Shown piece by piece: positions 31,258 through 41,650 of a stretch of 64,000 bases of DNA (the first letter of the stretch is position 1; each line of letters opens with the position of its first letter). The stretch lies in assembly GCF_018491765.1 (NCBI RefSeq), contig NZ_JABWCU010000001.1, forward strand, positions 124,001 to 188,000, written 5' to 3'. The notes beneath the pieces were generated by a model, which saw only the letters and a program-made list of their open reading frames with translations, searched no databases and was not told where the DNA came from. The translations under genes and the position numbers were made by a program. This DNA is from Novosphingobium profundi. Its GTDB lineage: Bacteria > Pseudomonadota > Alphaproteobacteria > Sphingomonadales > Sphingomonadaceae.

Positions 31258-32016
31258 TCAGAACGAAACGCGCATGTAGCCTGCGACCCGCGTGCCGGTG
31301 TCGGCGTCCCAGTAGCGGGTGCCCTTCGCGGCATCCTGGTCGATGCTGGTCGCGGTCAGCTGCAGGCCGACGGTGAAATTGAGCTCTGTACGTTCGACTG
31401 CGAGGTACCAGTCGGTGTAGTCGCCATCGGGGCGCAGCCGCACCGCGCGCACGGCGTCGTCGGTCGAACCGATGGTGCGTCCGACCCCGGCGTAGAGCGA
31501 AAGCGGCGTGCCCGGAATGCCGGTGCCCGCATTGGCCGAGAGGTAGAGGTTGTCGCCGCCGATGGCGTCCTGGCTGGGCGCGTAGGCAGCGCCCAGCGTC
31601 GCCCAGACCGGGCCCAGCGTGTGCGAGAGCGAGCCCTCCACTTCGACGTAGTCGAGCTCGCCCGCGTCGGCGTAGAGGTGGCCGCGCACCCCGGCCGAAA
31701 GGTCCCAGCCATTGCTCGAGACGGTGTAACGCGGGGCGATCTCGAGGCCGAGCTCGCTGCCCCCGTTGCGGTGGCTGCCGCGCAAGGTCTCGACCTTGGC
31801 ATCGACGATGACGTGGTTGGTGATCGGGAGCGAACCGTCGGCACGAAGGCCGAGCTTGCCACCCGTCTCGCTAAGGCCGCGTGAACGGATGTCGGTATCC
31901 GCCTCGAGCCCGGCGCTCGCTTCGGGAACGGCCTGGGCATGGGCGGCGGACGCGAGGCCGAGCGCCAGAGGGAAAAGCGAAGCCGCGAGGAATGCGGGAT
32001 TTTTCAGTGCAGACAT
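31258..32016 (-). CDS. TorF-family putative outer-membrane porin
   Basis: The 252-residue product has a signal peptide (FPLALGLASAAHAQA) and alternating beta-strand sequence typical of a small outer-membrane barrel. The conserved opening after cleavage includes DIRSRGLSETGGKLGLRAD, and the protein ends in a C-terminal phenylalanine (YMRVSF), the assembly signal for the BAM complex. This fits the TorF-like putative porin family. The transported substrate is unknown. It is transcribed toward the M49 gene; its promoter region overlaps the repeat element just upstream. Confidence 0.8.
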   Translation of the reverse strand: MSALKNPAFLAASLFPLALGLASAAHAQAVPEASAGLEADTDIRSRGLSETGGKLGLRADGSLPITNHVIVDAKVETLRGSHRNGGSELGLEIAPRYTVSSNGWDLSAGVRGHLYADAGELDYVEVEGSLSHTLGPVWATLGAAYAPSQDAIGGDNLYLSANAGTGIPGTPLSLYAGVGRTIGSTDDAVRAVRLRPDGDYTDWYLAVERTELNFTVGLQLTATSIDQDAAKGTRYWDADTGTRVAGYMRVSF

Positions 32017-32027
32017 GCAGCTTCGCT

Positions 32028-32135
32028 TAAAGCATTTTTCAGTCAGGTGAAATCACCAGACGATTCAGAAAATGCGTTAAAACAAGAATCTAGAGCGGCC
32101 GATCGGATGTAATCTGATCGAAAGCCGCTCTAGCG
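32028..32135. repeat. Two-hairpin intergenic repeat element
   Basis: The first unit has GCATTTT (32032-32038) facing AAAATGC (32070-32076) with GGTGA/TCACC (32046-32057) at its centre. The second has TAGAGCGGC (about 32091-32099) facing GCCGCTCTA (32124-32132). The layout of an AAAATGCGTTAAAAC core followed by a TAGAGC inverted repeat is familiar from short palindromic elements scattered through alphaproteobacterial genomes. Only one copy is in this window. It separates the porin promoter from the converging end of the next gene. Confidence 0.65.
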
Positions 32136-32140
32136 CCTGA

Positions 32141-32572
32141 TCAGCGGGCGGCCAAGGACCGTGCGGCGCTCAGAGTGGCGGCGAGGGCTGGCTTGTCGGC
32201 TTGGGCCGCGGCGGCGAGGCGCGCCTCGATCACCTCGGCGTGCGCGCTGGCGAGGTCAGTGGCGCGGAAGCTTTCGGCGGTGCAGCGTCCGGCGCGCGCC
32301 TGCGAAAGCGTGGCCATGCCCGGCAGCATGGCGCTCATCGACTGCCCGGAAGCGGGATCGGTGATGCGCCGCTCGATGGTGACGTTCGCCTGCGTCAGGC
32401 AGCGCTGGACAGCGTGGCGGCCCGCCGCATTGGCATGGGCGGGGCGCGCCGTGGTCTCGAGGTGCGCGACGTAGTCGACCGAGTAGGTCCGTCCGTTCTG
32501 TTCGAAGGCGACGGTGTGGACGGGCGCGGCGGCAGCGGCACTGGCCGCGGCGGCGAGAAGGAGGAGGCTCAC
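32141..32572 (-). CDS. Small secreted hypothetical protein
   Basis: Function not recognised. From the GTG at 32572, behind an AAGGAAA site, the 143-residue product has a short signal peptide (VSLLLLAAAASAAAAA). A domain follows with NGRTYSVDYVAHLETTARP, two cysteines (RCLTQANVTIERRI and GRCTAESF), and an alanine-rich helical tail. The open frame extends much further upstream but crosses the lpd terminator and lacks protein-like composition, so the GTG was chosen. Confidence 0.65.
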   Translation of the reverse strand: MSLLLLAAAASAAAAAPVHTVAFEQNGRTYSVDYVAHLETTARPAHANAAGRHAVQRCLTQANVTIERRITDPASGQSMSAMLPGMATLSQARAGRCTAESFRATDLASAHAEVIEARLAAAAQADKPALAATLSAARSLAAR

Positions 32573-32757
32573 GAATGTTTCCTTGGGAGAGTGGAAAGGG
32601 TGTGCCTGCCGCTTGCACCGCAGGCGGGCCGCTTTCTTTCCCGAGACCCGCCAAATTCCAAGGTTTTGCCTCGGTACTACCCGCCATGCGGCGATTCCGC
32701 AGGTCGGCGTGGGGCGTCGTGATCCGCGATGGATCGCAAGGGCGGGCCGCGCCAACG

Positions 32758-32793
32758 AAAAGAGGCGGCGCCCGCCGGGGCACCGCCTCTTTT
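32758..32793. terminator. Bidirectional terminator downstream of lpd
   Basis: AAAAGAGGCGG (32758-32768) pairs with CCGCCTCTTTT (32783-32793). Both ends carry A/T runs, so it works on both strands. It lies 25 bases past the minus-strand lpd stop. Confidence 0.88.
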
Positions 32794-32817
32794 CGTGTTG
32801 GCTTTGGAAAAGCGCGA

Positions 32818-34215
32818 TCAGATGTGGATCGGCTTGCCCGAGATGCCCATCGCGGCTTCCTTGATCGCTTCCGAGTGCGTCGGGTGCGCGTGGCAGGTGT
32901 AGGCGATGTCTTCCGAGGTGGCGCCGAATTCCATGGCCTGCGCGGCCTGGGCGATCATCGTGCCGGCGACCGAGGCGATGCACCACACGCCGAGCACGCG
33001 GTCGGTCTCGGCATCGGCAATGACCTTCACGAAGCCGTCGGGCTCGTGATTGGTCTTGGCGCGGCTGTTGGCGAGCATCGGGAACTTGGAGGTCTTGACC
33101 TTGCCGCGTTCCTTCGCCGCTTCTTCCGTCAGGCCTACGCCCGCGAATTCGGGCTGGGTGTAGACGACGCCGGGGATGACATCGTGGTTCACGATGCCGG
33201 TCAGCCCTGCGATGTTCTCGGCGACGGCAATGCCTTCGTCCTCGGCCTTGTGCGCGAGCATCGGGCCGGGGATGACGTCACCGATCGCCCACACGCCATC
33301 GACCTTGGTGCCGAAATCGTGGTCGGTCTCGATCTGGCCGCGGGCGTTGAGCTCGAGGCCGATCTTGTCGAGGCCGAGGCCATCGGTATTGGGCTTGCGG
33401 CCGATCGCGACGAGCACGACGTCGGCGTCGAGCACTTCGGCATCGCCGCCAGCGGCCGGCTCGACGGTGACCTTGGCCGCCCCGCCGGTCACTTCGACGC
33501 CGGTGACCTTGGTCTTCAGCTTGAGCGCCATGCCCTGCTTCTTGAAGATCTTGCCCGCTTCCTTGCGCACGTCCATGTCCATGCCGGGGAGGAGCTGGTC
33601 GAGGTATTCGACGACGGTGACTTCGGCGCCGAGGCGACGCCACACCGAGCCGAGCTCGAGGCCGATCACGCCGCCGCCGATGACAACCATCTTGCCCGGA
33701 ACCTTGGTCAGTTCGAGCGCGCCGGTGCTGTCGACGACCACGCCGCCCGCGTTGTCGACGGTAACGCCCGGGAGCGGGGTGACCGAGGAGCCGGTGGCGA
33801 TGACGATGTTCTTGGCGGTCTTGGTCTCACCGTTCACTTCGACGGTGTGCGCGTCCTTGAACGTGGCATAGCCCTTGAGCCAGTCGACCTTGTTCTTCTT
33901 GAAGAGGAACTCGATGCCGCCGGTCAGGCCCTGGACCGCGTCCTTGCGCTGGCCCTGCATGGTGTCGAGGTCAAGCTCGGGAGTGACCTTGATGCCCATG
34001 CTGGCCATCGCGCCGTTCTTGGCCGCGTCGAAGTATTCCGAGGCGTGCAGCAGCGCCTTGGAGGGGATGCAGCCCACGTTGAGGCAGGTGCCGCCAAGCG
34101 TTTCGCGGCCTTCGGCGCAGGCGGTCTTGAGACCGAGCTGGGCGCCACGGATCGCGGCGACATAGCCGCCCGGGCCAGCGCCGATGACAAGCAGGTCGTA
34201 ATCGTAATCAGCCAT
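32818..34215 (-). CDS. lpd: Dihydrolipoyl dehydrogenase (E3)
   Basis: FAD enzyme that reoxidises the lipoyl group of 2-oxo acid dehydrogenases, passing electrons to NAD. The 465-residue product has the FAD site GAGPGG (12-17), the redox disulfide Cys44/Cys49 in GGTCLNVGCIPSK, an NAD-binding GGGVIGLELGSVW and the C-terminal active-site HAHPTHSEA. The start MADYDYDLLVIG at 34215 fits the family; a slightly longer frame upstream does not. It is downstream of odhB, separated by a terminator, so it may also be made independently. Confidence 0.96.
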   Translation of the reverse strand: MADYDYDLLVIGAGPGGYVAAIRGAQLGLKTACAEGRETLGGTCLNVGCIPSKALLHASEYFDAAKNGAMASMGIKVTPELDLDTMQGQRKDAVQGLTGGIEFLFKKNKVDWLKGYATFKDAHTVEVNGETKTAKNIVIATGSSVTPLPGVTVDNAGGVVVDSTGALELTKVPGKMVVIGGGVIGLELGSVWRRLGAEVTVVEYLDQLLPGMDMDVRKEAGKIFKKQGMALKLKTKVTGVEVTGGAAKVTVEPAAGGDAEVLDADVVLVAIGRKPNTDGLGLDKIGLELNARGQIETDHDFGTKVDGVWAIGDVIPGPMLAHKAEDEGIAVAENIAGLTGIVNHDVIPGVVYTQPEFAGVGLTEEAAKERGKVKTSKFPMLANSRAKTNHEPDGFVKVIADAETDRVLGVWCIASVAGTMIAQAAQAMEFGATSEDIAYTCHAHPTHSEAIKEAAMGISGKPIHI

Positions 34216-34286
34216 CTGGGGCCTCCATACGCTCGTGCCGGAAAGCATGTGGGCACGAGGGCAAAATAGTCATTTCAGCACAAGTG

Positions 34287-34330
34287 AAAACCCCGCCCGG
34301 TCCGTCGATTTTCGCGAAGGTGGGCGGGGT
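34287..34330 (-). terminator. Terminator after odhB
   Basis: Read on the minus strand, ACCCCGCCC (34330-34322) pairs with GGGCGGGG (34298-34291), followed directly by TTTTC. It begins 9 bases past the odhB stop. It would reduce read-through from sucA-odhB into lpd. Confidence 0.8.
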
Positions 34331-34338
34331 ATTTCGGA

Positions 34339-35550
34339 TCAGAGGTCGATCAGGAGACGCGTGGGGTCCTCGATCGCTTCCTTGATGGTCTTGAGCGCGG
34401 TCACGGCTTCACGGCCGTCGATGATGCGGTGATCATAGGACAGCGCGATGTACATCATCGGGCGGATCACGATCTGGCCGTTGCGCACGACCGGACGGTC
34501 CTCGATGCGGTGAAGGCCGAGCACCGCCGACTGGGGCGGGTTGATGATCGGGGTCGACATCAGGCCACCGAACACGCCGCCGTTCGAGATGGTGAAGGTG
34601 CCACCGGCCATGTCGGCCATCGTCAGCGTGCCTTCCTTGGCCTTCTTGCCGTAGTCGGCAATGGCCTTCTCGATGCCCGCGAAGGACAGCTTGTCGCAGT
34701 CCTTGACGACCGGGACGACCAGGCCGTTGGGGGCCGAGACCGCGATCGAGATGTCGACGTAGTCGTGGTAGACGATCTCGTCGCCGTCGATCTTCGCGTT
34801 GACCGCCGGAATGTCCTTGAGCGCGAGCACCGAGGCCTTGGCGAAGTAGGACATGAAGCCGAGCTTGATGCCGTGCTTCTTGGCGAAGACGTCCTTGTAC
34901 TTGTTGCGCGATTCCATGACCGCGGTCATGTCCACGTCGTTGAACGTGGTGAGCAGCGCCGCGTCGTTCTGCGCGCTCTTGAGGCGCTTGGCGATCGTCT
35001 GGCGCAGGCGCGTCATCTTCACGCGCTCTTCCTGGCGGGCGGGCGCGGCGGGCACGGTGCCGGCGGCAGCAGGCGCACCGGCGGGCTTGTTCTTGGCGGC
35101 CTCGAGGACGTCGTCCTTGGTGATGCGGCCGTCCTTGCCGGTGCCCTTGATGGTGGCCGGGTCGATGCCGTGCTCGAGCACCGCGCGGCGCACGGCGGGC
35201 GAGAGGACAGCGGCGTCGGTGGTGCCTTCGCTGGCGGCGGGAGCCGGAGCGGCTGCGGCCGGCGCCGGGGCGGCGGCCTTGGGCGCGGCGGCGGGAGCCG
35301 CAGCGGCGCCCGAACCTTCCTCGATGGTGGCGATCAGCGCGTCGACAGTGACGGTGTCACCCTCGGCGGCGAGCTGCTGGCCCATGACGCCCGCGTGCGG
35401 GGCCATGACGTCGATCGCGACCTTGTCGGTTTCCAGGCTGCAGATGGGCTCGTCAGCGGCAACCGCTTCGCCGGGCTGCTTGAGCCACTGGCCGATGGTG
35501 GCCTCGGTGACGGATTCGCCGAGGGTGGGGACCTTGATTTCAGTGGACAT
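34339..35550 (-). CDS. odhB: 2-oxoglutarate dehydrogenase E2, succinyltransferase
   Basis: Transfers the succinyl group from E1 to CoA and forms the structural core of the complex. The 403-residue product has an N-terminal lipoyl domain with the acceptor Lys43 in ETDKVAID and an Ala/Pro-rich linker. A peripheral subunit-binding domain ([21 protein letters not shown]) and the catalytic domain follow, ending with [13 protein letters not shown] (active His near residue 372). The start at 35550 encodes [14 protein letters not shown]. It lies 8 bases after sucA. The symbol sucB is a synonym. Confidence 0.96.
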   Translation of the reverse strand: MSTEIKVPTLGESVTEATIGQWLKQPGEAVAADEPICSLETDKVAIDVMAPHAGVMGQQLAAEGDTVTVDALIATIEEGSGAAAAPAAAPKAAAPAPAAAAPAPAASEGTTDAAVLSPAVRRAVLEHGIDPATIKGTGKDGRITKDDVLEAAKNKPAGAPAAAGTVPAAPARQEERVKMTRLRQTIAKRLKSAQNDAALLTTFNDVDMTAVMESRNKYKDVFAKKHGIKLGFMSYFAKASVLALKDIPAVNAKIDGDEIVYHDYVDISIAVSAPNGLVVPVVKDCDKLSFAGIEKAIADYGKKAKEGTLTMADMAGGTFTISNGGVFGGLMSTPIINPPQSAVLGLHRIEDRPVVRNGQIVIRPMMYIALSYDHRIIDGREAVTALKTIKEAIEDPTRLLIDL

Positions 35551-35558
35551 GGTAGATC

Positions 35559-38411
35559 TCAAGCCTTCTGCTTGCGACGGAGTTCGGAACGGACGGAAAG
35601 GTGGAGCGCGTCAGCGACCAGCGCCGACTGCTCGGCGACGTGGCGCTTGGCGAGGCCGGTGGCGGGCGAAGCCGAGGCGTTGCGACCGGCATAGCGCGGA
35701 CGCGGGTTGGAAACGCCGGCTTCCTTGGCAGCGGCTTCGATCTCGCTCTCGACGAAGAACCAGGCGCCATTGTTCTTGGGCTCTTCCTGGCACCAGCAGA
35801 TGTCCTCGAGGTTGGTCATGCGCGAGAGGCGCAGGGCCAGCGGCTCGCCCGGGAACGGGTAGAGCTGCTCGATGCGGATGATCTGGGTGTCGTCGATCTC
35901 GTTCTCGTCGCGCGCCTCGAGAAGGTCGTAGAAGACCTTGCCCGAGCACAGGATCACCTTCTTGGTATCCTTGTCCGCCGGCGCCTTGGGGTCGGAGAGG
36001 ATGCGGTAGAAGTGGCCCTCGCCGGTGAAGTCCTCGGCCTTCGACTTGGCCATCGGGTGACGCAGCAGCGACTTGGGCGTCATGATGATCAAGGGCTTGC
36101 GGAACGGGCGATGCATCTGGCGGCGCAGGACGTGGAAGTAGTTCGCCGGCGTCGTGATGTTGCAGACCTGGATGTTGTCCGAGGCGCACAGCTGCAGGTA
36201 GCGTTCCAGACGCGCCGAGGAGTGCTCGGGGCCCTGGCCTTCGTAGCCGTGGGGCAGCAGCATCACCAGGCCGTTTGCACGCAGCCACTTCGATTCCGAA
36301 GAGGCGATGTACTGGTCGATGATGATCTGCGCGCCGTTGGCGAAGTCACCGAACTGCGCTTCCCACAGGACGAGCGTCTTGGGATCGGCGCTGGCATAGC
36401 CGTACTCGAAGCCGAGCACGCCGTATTCCGAAAGCGTCGAGTTGAGGACCTCGAAGGTGCCGTGGGGCAGGGTGGTGAGCGGAGTGTACTTGCGCTCGGT
36501 GGTCTGGTCGACCCACACCGCGTGGCGCTGCGAGAAGGTGCCGCGTTCGCAGTCCTGGCCCGACAGGCGCACGCCGTAGCCCTCGGTGACGAGGCTGCCG
36601 AAGGCGAGCGCCTCGGCGGTGGCCCAGTCGAAACCGTCGGCGGAGGAGAACATCTCTTCCTTGGCCTTGAGCACGCGGCCCAGGGTCTTGTGGATGGTGA
36701 GGTCCTCGGGAACCGTAGTCAGCGTACGGCCCAGGCTTTCGAACAGCTTGGTGTCGATCCCGGTCTGCACGTTGCGGCGCGCGGTCTCGGCGTCGGCGGG
36801 CTTGTGGAAGCCCGACCAGCGGCCACCGAACCAGTCGGCGTGGTTCGACTTGTAGGTCTTGGCGGCTTCGAACTCGTCCTCGAGGTGCGCGTTGAAGGCG
36901 GCCTCGGTCTCGGCGAGGAAGCCGTCTTCGATCACGCCTTCGCGCTTGAGCTTGTCGGCGTAGATCGAGGCGACACCGGGGTGCTTCTTGATCTTGGCGT
37001 ACATCAGCGGCTGCGTGAAGCCGGGCTCGTCGCCTTCGTTGTGGCCGAAGCGGCGGTAGCACCACATGTCGATCACGATGTCGCGCCCGAAGGTCTGGCG
37101 GTAGTCGATCGCCAGCTTGCAGGCGAAGGTCACCGCTGCGGGATCATCGCCGTTGACGTGCAGGATCGGCGCCTGGACGCCCTTGGCGACGTCCGAGGGG
37201 TAGGGCGAGTTGCGCGCGAAGGCGGGGCTCGTCGTGAAGCCGATCTGGTTGTTGATGACGAAGTGGATGCAGCCACCGGTGTTGTAGCCCTTGACGCCCG
37301 AGAGGCCAAAGCACTCCCAGACCACACCCTGGCCCGCGAAGGCCGCGTCGCCGTGGATCAGCACGGGCAGCACGGTCTTGTGCTTGGCGCCCGGGCCGAC
37401 GTCGTCGCCGATGTCGTCGTGGCTGACCTGGTAGCTGCGGACCTTGCCGAGCACGACCGGGTTCACGGTCTCGAGGTGCGAGGGGTTGGGCATCAGGCTC
37501 ATGTGGACCTTGATGCCGTCGAACTCACGGTCGGCCGAAGTGCCCAGGTGGTACTTCACGTCACCCGAGCCGCCCACGTCCTCGGGGTTGGCGGTGCCGC
37601 CCGAGAATTCGTGGAAGATGACCTTGTAGGGCTTGGCAAGGACGTTGGCGAGAACGTTGAGGCGGCCGCGGTGGGCCATGCCGTAGACGATCTCCTTGAC
37701 GCCGAGCTGGCCGCCGTACTTGATCACGGCTTCGAGCGCCGGGATCATCGACTCGCCGCCGTCGAGGCCGAAGCGCTTCGTGCCGACGTACTTCTTGCCG
37801 AGGAACTTCTCGTACTGCTCGCCGCGCACGACGGCCTGAAGGATCGCCTTCTTGCCCTCGGGGGTGAACTCGATTTCCTTGTCCGGACCCTCGAAGCGCT
37901 CCTGCAGGAAGCGGCGCTCTTCGACGTCGGAGATGTGCATGTACTCGAGGCCGACGTTGCCGCAGTAGTTGGCGCGCAGGATCTGCACCAGCTCGCGCAC
38001 GGTCGTCCATTCGAGGCCGAGGTTGCCGCCGACATAGACCGGACGGTCCTGCGCGGCGCCTTCGAAGCCGTGGTACTCGGGGGTGAGATCGGCCGGCAGC
38101 GCGCGCTGGTTGAGGCCGAGCGGGTCGAGGTTGGCCGCCAGGTGCCCGCGCACGCGGTAGGTGCGGATCAGCATCATGGCGCGGATCGAGTCGGCCGCGG
38201 CCTGGTCGATGCTCTTCTGGTCGACCTTGGCGCCGCCTTTCGCGGCGGCCTTCTCGACGACCATGCGCAGCGCCGAAGGATCGAGGCCCTGCGTCAGATC
38301 GTCTTCGAACTCGGCGCCGACGAGGGGCCAGTTCTTGCGCTGCCAGCTGGGTCCCGCCTGGGGGCCGTCAAGGCCCGTGTCGGGGGTGAACTCGAAACTT
38401 TCGTCGCCCAT
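35559..38411 (-). CDS. sucA: 2-oxoglutarate dehydrogenase E1
   Basis: Thiamine diphosphate enzyme that decarboxylates 2-oxoglutarate and succinylates the E2 lipoyl arm. At 950 residues it has the family length. The N-terminal [23 protein letters not shown] segment (here [17 protein letters not shown]) is present. So are [13 protein letters not shown], the ThDP-binding [13 protein letters not shown]...NNQIGFTT region and the C-terminal [10 protein letters not shown] motif. The start [11 protein letters not shown] at 38411 is preceded by AAGGTGA; the frame upstream was rejected. It is the first gene of the sucA-odhB unit. Confidence 0.96.
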   Translation of the reverse strand: MGDESFEFTPDTGLDGPQAGPSWQRKNWPLVGAEFEDDLTQGLDPSALRMVVEKAAAKGGAKVDQKSIDQAAADSIRAMMLIRTYRVRGHLAANLDPLGLNQRALPADLTPEYHGFEGAAQDRPVYVGGNLGLEWTTVRELVQILRANYCGNVGLEYMHISDVEERRFLQERFEGPDKEIEFTPEGKKAILQAVVRGEQYEKFLGKKYVGTKRFGLDGGESMIPALEAVIKYGGQLGVKEIVYGMAHRGRLNVLANVLAKPYKVIFHEFSGGTANPEDVGGSGDVKYHLGTSADREFDGIKVHMSLMPNPSHLETVNPVVLGKVRSYQVSHDDIGDDVGPGAKHKTVLPVLIHGDAAFAGQGVVWECFGLSGVKGYNTGGCIHFVINNQIGFTTSPAFARNSPYPSDVAKGVQAPILHVNGDDPAAVTFACKLAIDYRQTFGRDIVIDMWCYRRFGHNEGDEPGFTQPLMYAKIKKHPGVASIYADKLKREGVIEDGFLAETEAAFNAHLEDEFEAAKTYKSNHADWFGGRWSGFHKPADAETARRNVQTGIDTKLFESLGRTLTTVPEDLTIHKTLGRVLKAKEEMFSSADGFDWATAEALAFGSLVTEGYGVRLSGQDCERGTFSQRHAVWVDQTTERKYTPLTTLPHGTFEVLNSTLSEYGVLGFEYGYASADPKTLVLWEAQFGDFANGAQIIIDQYIASSESKWLRANGLVMLLPHGYEGQGPEHSSARLERYLQLCASDNIQVCNITTPANYFHVLRRQMHRPFRKPLIIMTPKSLLRHPMAKSKAEDFTGEGHFYRILSDPKAPADKDTKKVILCSGKVFYDLLEARDENEIDDTQIIRIEQLYPFPGEPLALRLSRMTNLEDICWCQEEPKNNGAWFFVESEIEAAAKEAGVSNPRPRYAGRNASASPATGLAKRHVAEQSALVADALHLSVRSELRRKQKA

Positions 38412-38511
38412 GGGATCACCTTTTCCACGCCAGAATACGTTGTGCGGCGTTAGGAGGAATAGTTGGGACACTGTCGGGCCGGGGGAGGTTCGGCAGTGGG
38501 ATTACATTGCA

Positions 38512-38547
38512 GTATATATAGTCGGTCCTGGGCGTTTTGGGACGCCC
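38512..38547 (-). promoter_or_regulatory. Candidate promoter/operator before sucA
   Basis: On the minus strand an A/T patch TATATATACT (38521-38512) contains the -10-like TATACT at 38517-38512, about 100 bases before the sucA start. No good -35 box lies at the right distance. Just upstream, ACGCCC/GGGCGT arms (38542-38547 and 38530-38535) form a 6-base inverted repeat that could be an operator. The 215-base sucD-sucA gap holds nothing else apart from the hairpin at 38573-38618. Confidence 0.35.
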
Positions 38548-38572
38548 TATCGTTCCGGGCCTTCGTTCCCGT

Positions 38573-38618
38573 CCCGCGAGGGGGGCGCGGCGGCAGGTCC
38601 GCCGGCGCCCCTCGCGGG
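38573..38618 (-). terminator. GC-rich hairpin after sucD
   Basis: CCCGCGAGGGG near 38573 pairs with CCCCTCGCGGG near 38618, with further GGCGG/CCGCC pairing inside. It begins 9 bases past the sucD stop. There is no T run on the minus strand, so it may be a transcript-end barrier or attenuator rather than an efficient terminator. Confidence 0.55.
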
Positions 38619-38626
38619 GGAAAGGA

Positions 38627-39517
38627 TCAGGCGAAGGCCTTGATGGCTTCGACCAGCGTCTCGCCGAGCAGCGAGGGGCTGGCGGCAACCTTGATGCCGG
38701 CCTCTTCCATCGCCGCGATCTTGTCCTCGGCGCCGCCCTGGCCGCCCGAGACGATCGCGCCGGCGTGGCCCATGCGGCGGCCCGGAGGCGCCGTGCGGCC
38801 CGCGATGAAGCCGGCCATCGGCTTGCGACGGCCGCGCTTGGCTTCGTCCTTGAGGAACTGCGCGGCTTCTTCTTCGGCCGAGCCGCCGATCTCGCCGATC
38901 ATGATGATCGACTTGGTCTCGTCGTCGGCGAGGAAGAGTTCGAGCACGTCGATGAAGTTGGTGCCGTTGACCGGGTCGCCGCCGATGCCGACGGCCGTGG
39001 TCTGGCCAAGACCGGCGTTGGTGGTCTGGAACACGGCTTCATAGGTCAGCGTGCCCGAGCGCGAGACCACGCCGACCGAACCCTTCGAGAAGATGTTGGC
39101 GGGCATGATGCCGATCTTGCACTCACCGGGGGTGAGCAGGCCGGGGCAGTTGGGGCCGATGAGGCGCGACTTCGAACCCGAGAGGGCGCGCTTGACGCGG
39201 ACCATGTCGAGCACGGGAACGCCCTCGGTGATGGCCACGATGAGCTCGATCTCGGCGTCGATCGCCTCGAGAATGGCGTCGGCGCAGCCCGAGGGCGGCA
39301 CGTAGACGCACGAGGCGTTGGCGCCGGTCACGGCCTTGGCTTCGGCGACCGTGTCGAACTGGGGCAGGCCCAGGTGATCGGTGCCGCCCTTGCCGGGGGT
39401 CACGCCGGCAACCATCTGGGTGCCGTAAGCGAGCGCGGCCTCGGTGTGGAAGCTGCCGGTCTTGCCGGTCATGCCCTGCGTGATGACCTTGGTGTTCTTG
39501 TCGACGAGAATGGACAT
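38627..39517 (-). CDS. sucD: Succinyl-CoA synthetase alpha subunit
   Basis: Converts succinyl-CoA to succinate with nucleotide phosphorylation, as a complex with the beta subunit SucC. The 296-residue product has the CoA-binding N-terminal domain ([32 protein letters not shown]), [17 protein letters not shown], and the phosphorylated histidine in [10 protein letters not shown] (near residue 250). In many alphaproteobacteria sucC lies immediately upstream; here mdh does, and no sucC is in the window, so the beta subunit must be encoded elsewhere. Confidence 0.96.
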   Translation of the reverse strand: MSILVDKNTKVITQGMTGKTGSFHTEAALAYGTQMVAGVTPGKGGTDHLGLPQFDTVAEAKAVTGANASCVYVPPSGCADAILEAIDAEIELIVAITEGVPVLDMVRVKRALSGSKSRLIGPNCPGLLTPGECKIGIMPANIFSKGSVGVVSRSGTLTYEAVFQTTNAGLGQTTAVGIGGDPVNGTNFIDVLELFLADDETKSIIMIGEIGGSAEEEAAQFLKDEAKRGRRKPMAGFIAGRTAPPGRRMGHAGAIVSGGQGGAEDKIAAMEEAGIKVAASPSLLGETLVEAIKAFA

Positions 39518-39639
39518 GGTGTTTTCCTGTTCCTGGGCTGGATCAGCCTGAAAGGCCTGGGAGGTCCGGTGTACTAGGAGGCCTGTGCGCGGCGGACCAG
39601 AGGCTGGCGCGCGCCGTGCACAGGACCGTTATGCGTGGA

Positions 39640-41035
<1,396 letters not shown>

Positions 41036-41422
41036 TCAGGCGCCGGCGGCGAGGTTGCGTTCGAACTGTTCGGCCATGCGGCGGTCGAGCTGGCGGCAGA
41101 TCGAGATCCACCAGGTGCACGAGCGGGTGTCGCCCACCAGGCGCGCGGCGTTGGCGTTGCGACGCGCGTGTTCGGCGGCCGAGAGGCCGTGGCGCGCGAA
41201 ATGCTGAAGCGCCTGCGTGAGCATCCGCTCGTCGTTGGCGGGTTCGGGCATTGCCGCCTGTGTGGGGCTGGTCTCACGCGAGACGATCGAAAGGTCGATC
41301 GAGCTGGCCGGGCACTTGCGGTCGGCGTTGTCGTTGGTGCTGTCGAGCGGGGCCGAAACGCACTGGACGCGGTTCAGGAACGGAAGCGTCTGACCTCTAG
41401 CGGCCGCGAAGCGAATTGCCAT
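41036..41422 (-). CDS. Hypothetical protein, 128 aa
   Basis: Function not recognised. The product has no signal peptide or membrane segment. Its C-terminal 65 residues (DERMLTQALQHFARHGLSAA, then WISICRQLDRRMAEQFERNL) look like a compact helical domain; the N-terminal half is less ordered. Codon use matches the host. It lies upstream of mdh on the same strand, with a 430-base gap. The start at 41422 is the first ATG; a later one near residue 58 (MPEPANDERML) would give a shorter protein of about 71 residues covering the whole helical domain. Confidence 0.6.
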   Translation of the reverse strand: MAIRFAAARGQTLPFLNRVQCVSAPLDSTNDNADRKCPASSIDLSIVSRETSPTQAAMPEPANDERMLTQALQHFARHGLSAAEHARRNANAARLVGDTRSCTWWISICRQLDRRMAEQFERNLAAGA

Positions 41423-41650
41423 TGTCCCGATCTAGCCCTTTTACCGTTTCTCGACACCAGCCGGAGCGCTCTACTGTGCCTCGGCGTGCCGTTGGCGCCA
41501 CCAGGGCGGGGTTCGGCACGGGCGCAATCGGCTCCGTTAGCTTCCTTATAGAGGGAAAGCCGCTAAGCCTTTGTGTGAGCCTATGGTTTCCCAATTGTTT
41601 ACACAAATCGTGGGTGCGGCGCGGATGATCGTGCGCGCGGGACGCGGGGC

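Noticed and set aside
32573..32986. Upstream extension of the small secreted protein at 32141
   Set aside because: It crosses the lpd terminator and end of lpd; a GTG with a good ribosome binding site and signal peptide lies at 32572.
35601..38453. 950-codon plus-strand frame opposite sucA
   Set aside because: Antisense shadow of a highly expressed GC-rich gene; no domain motifs.
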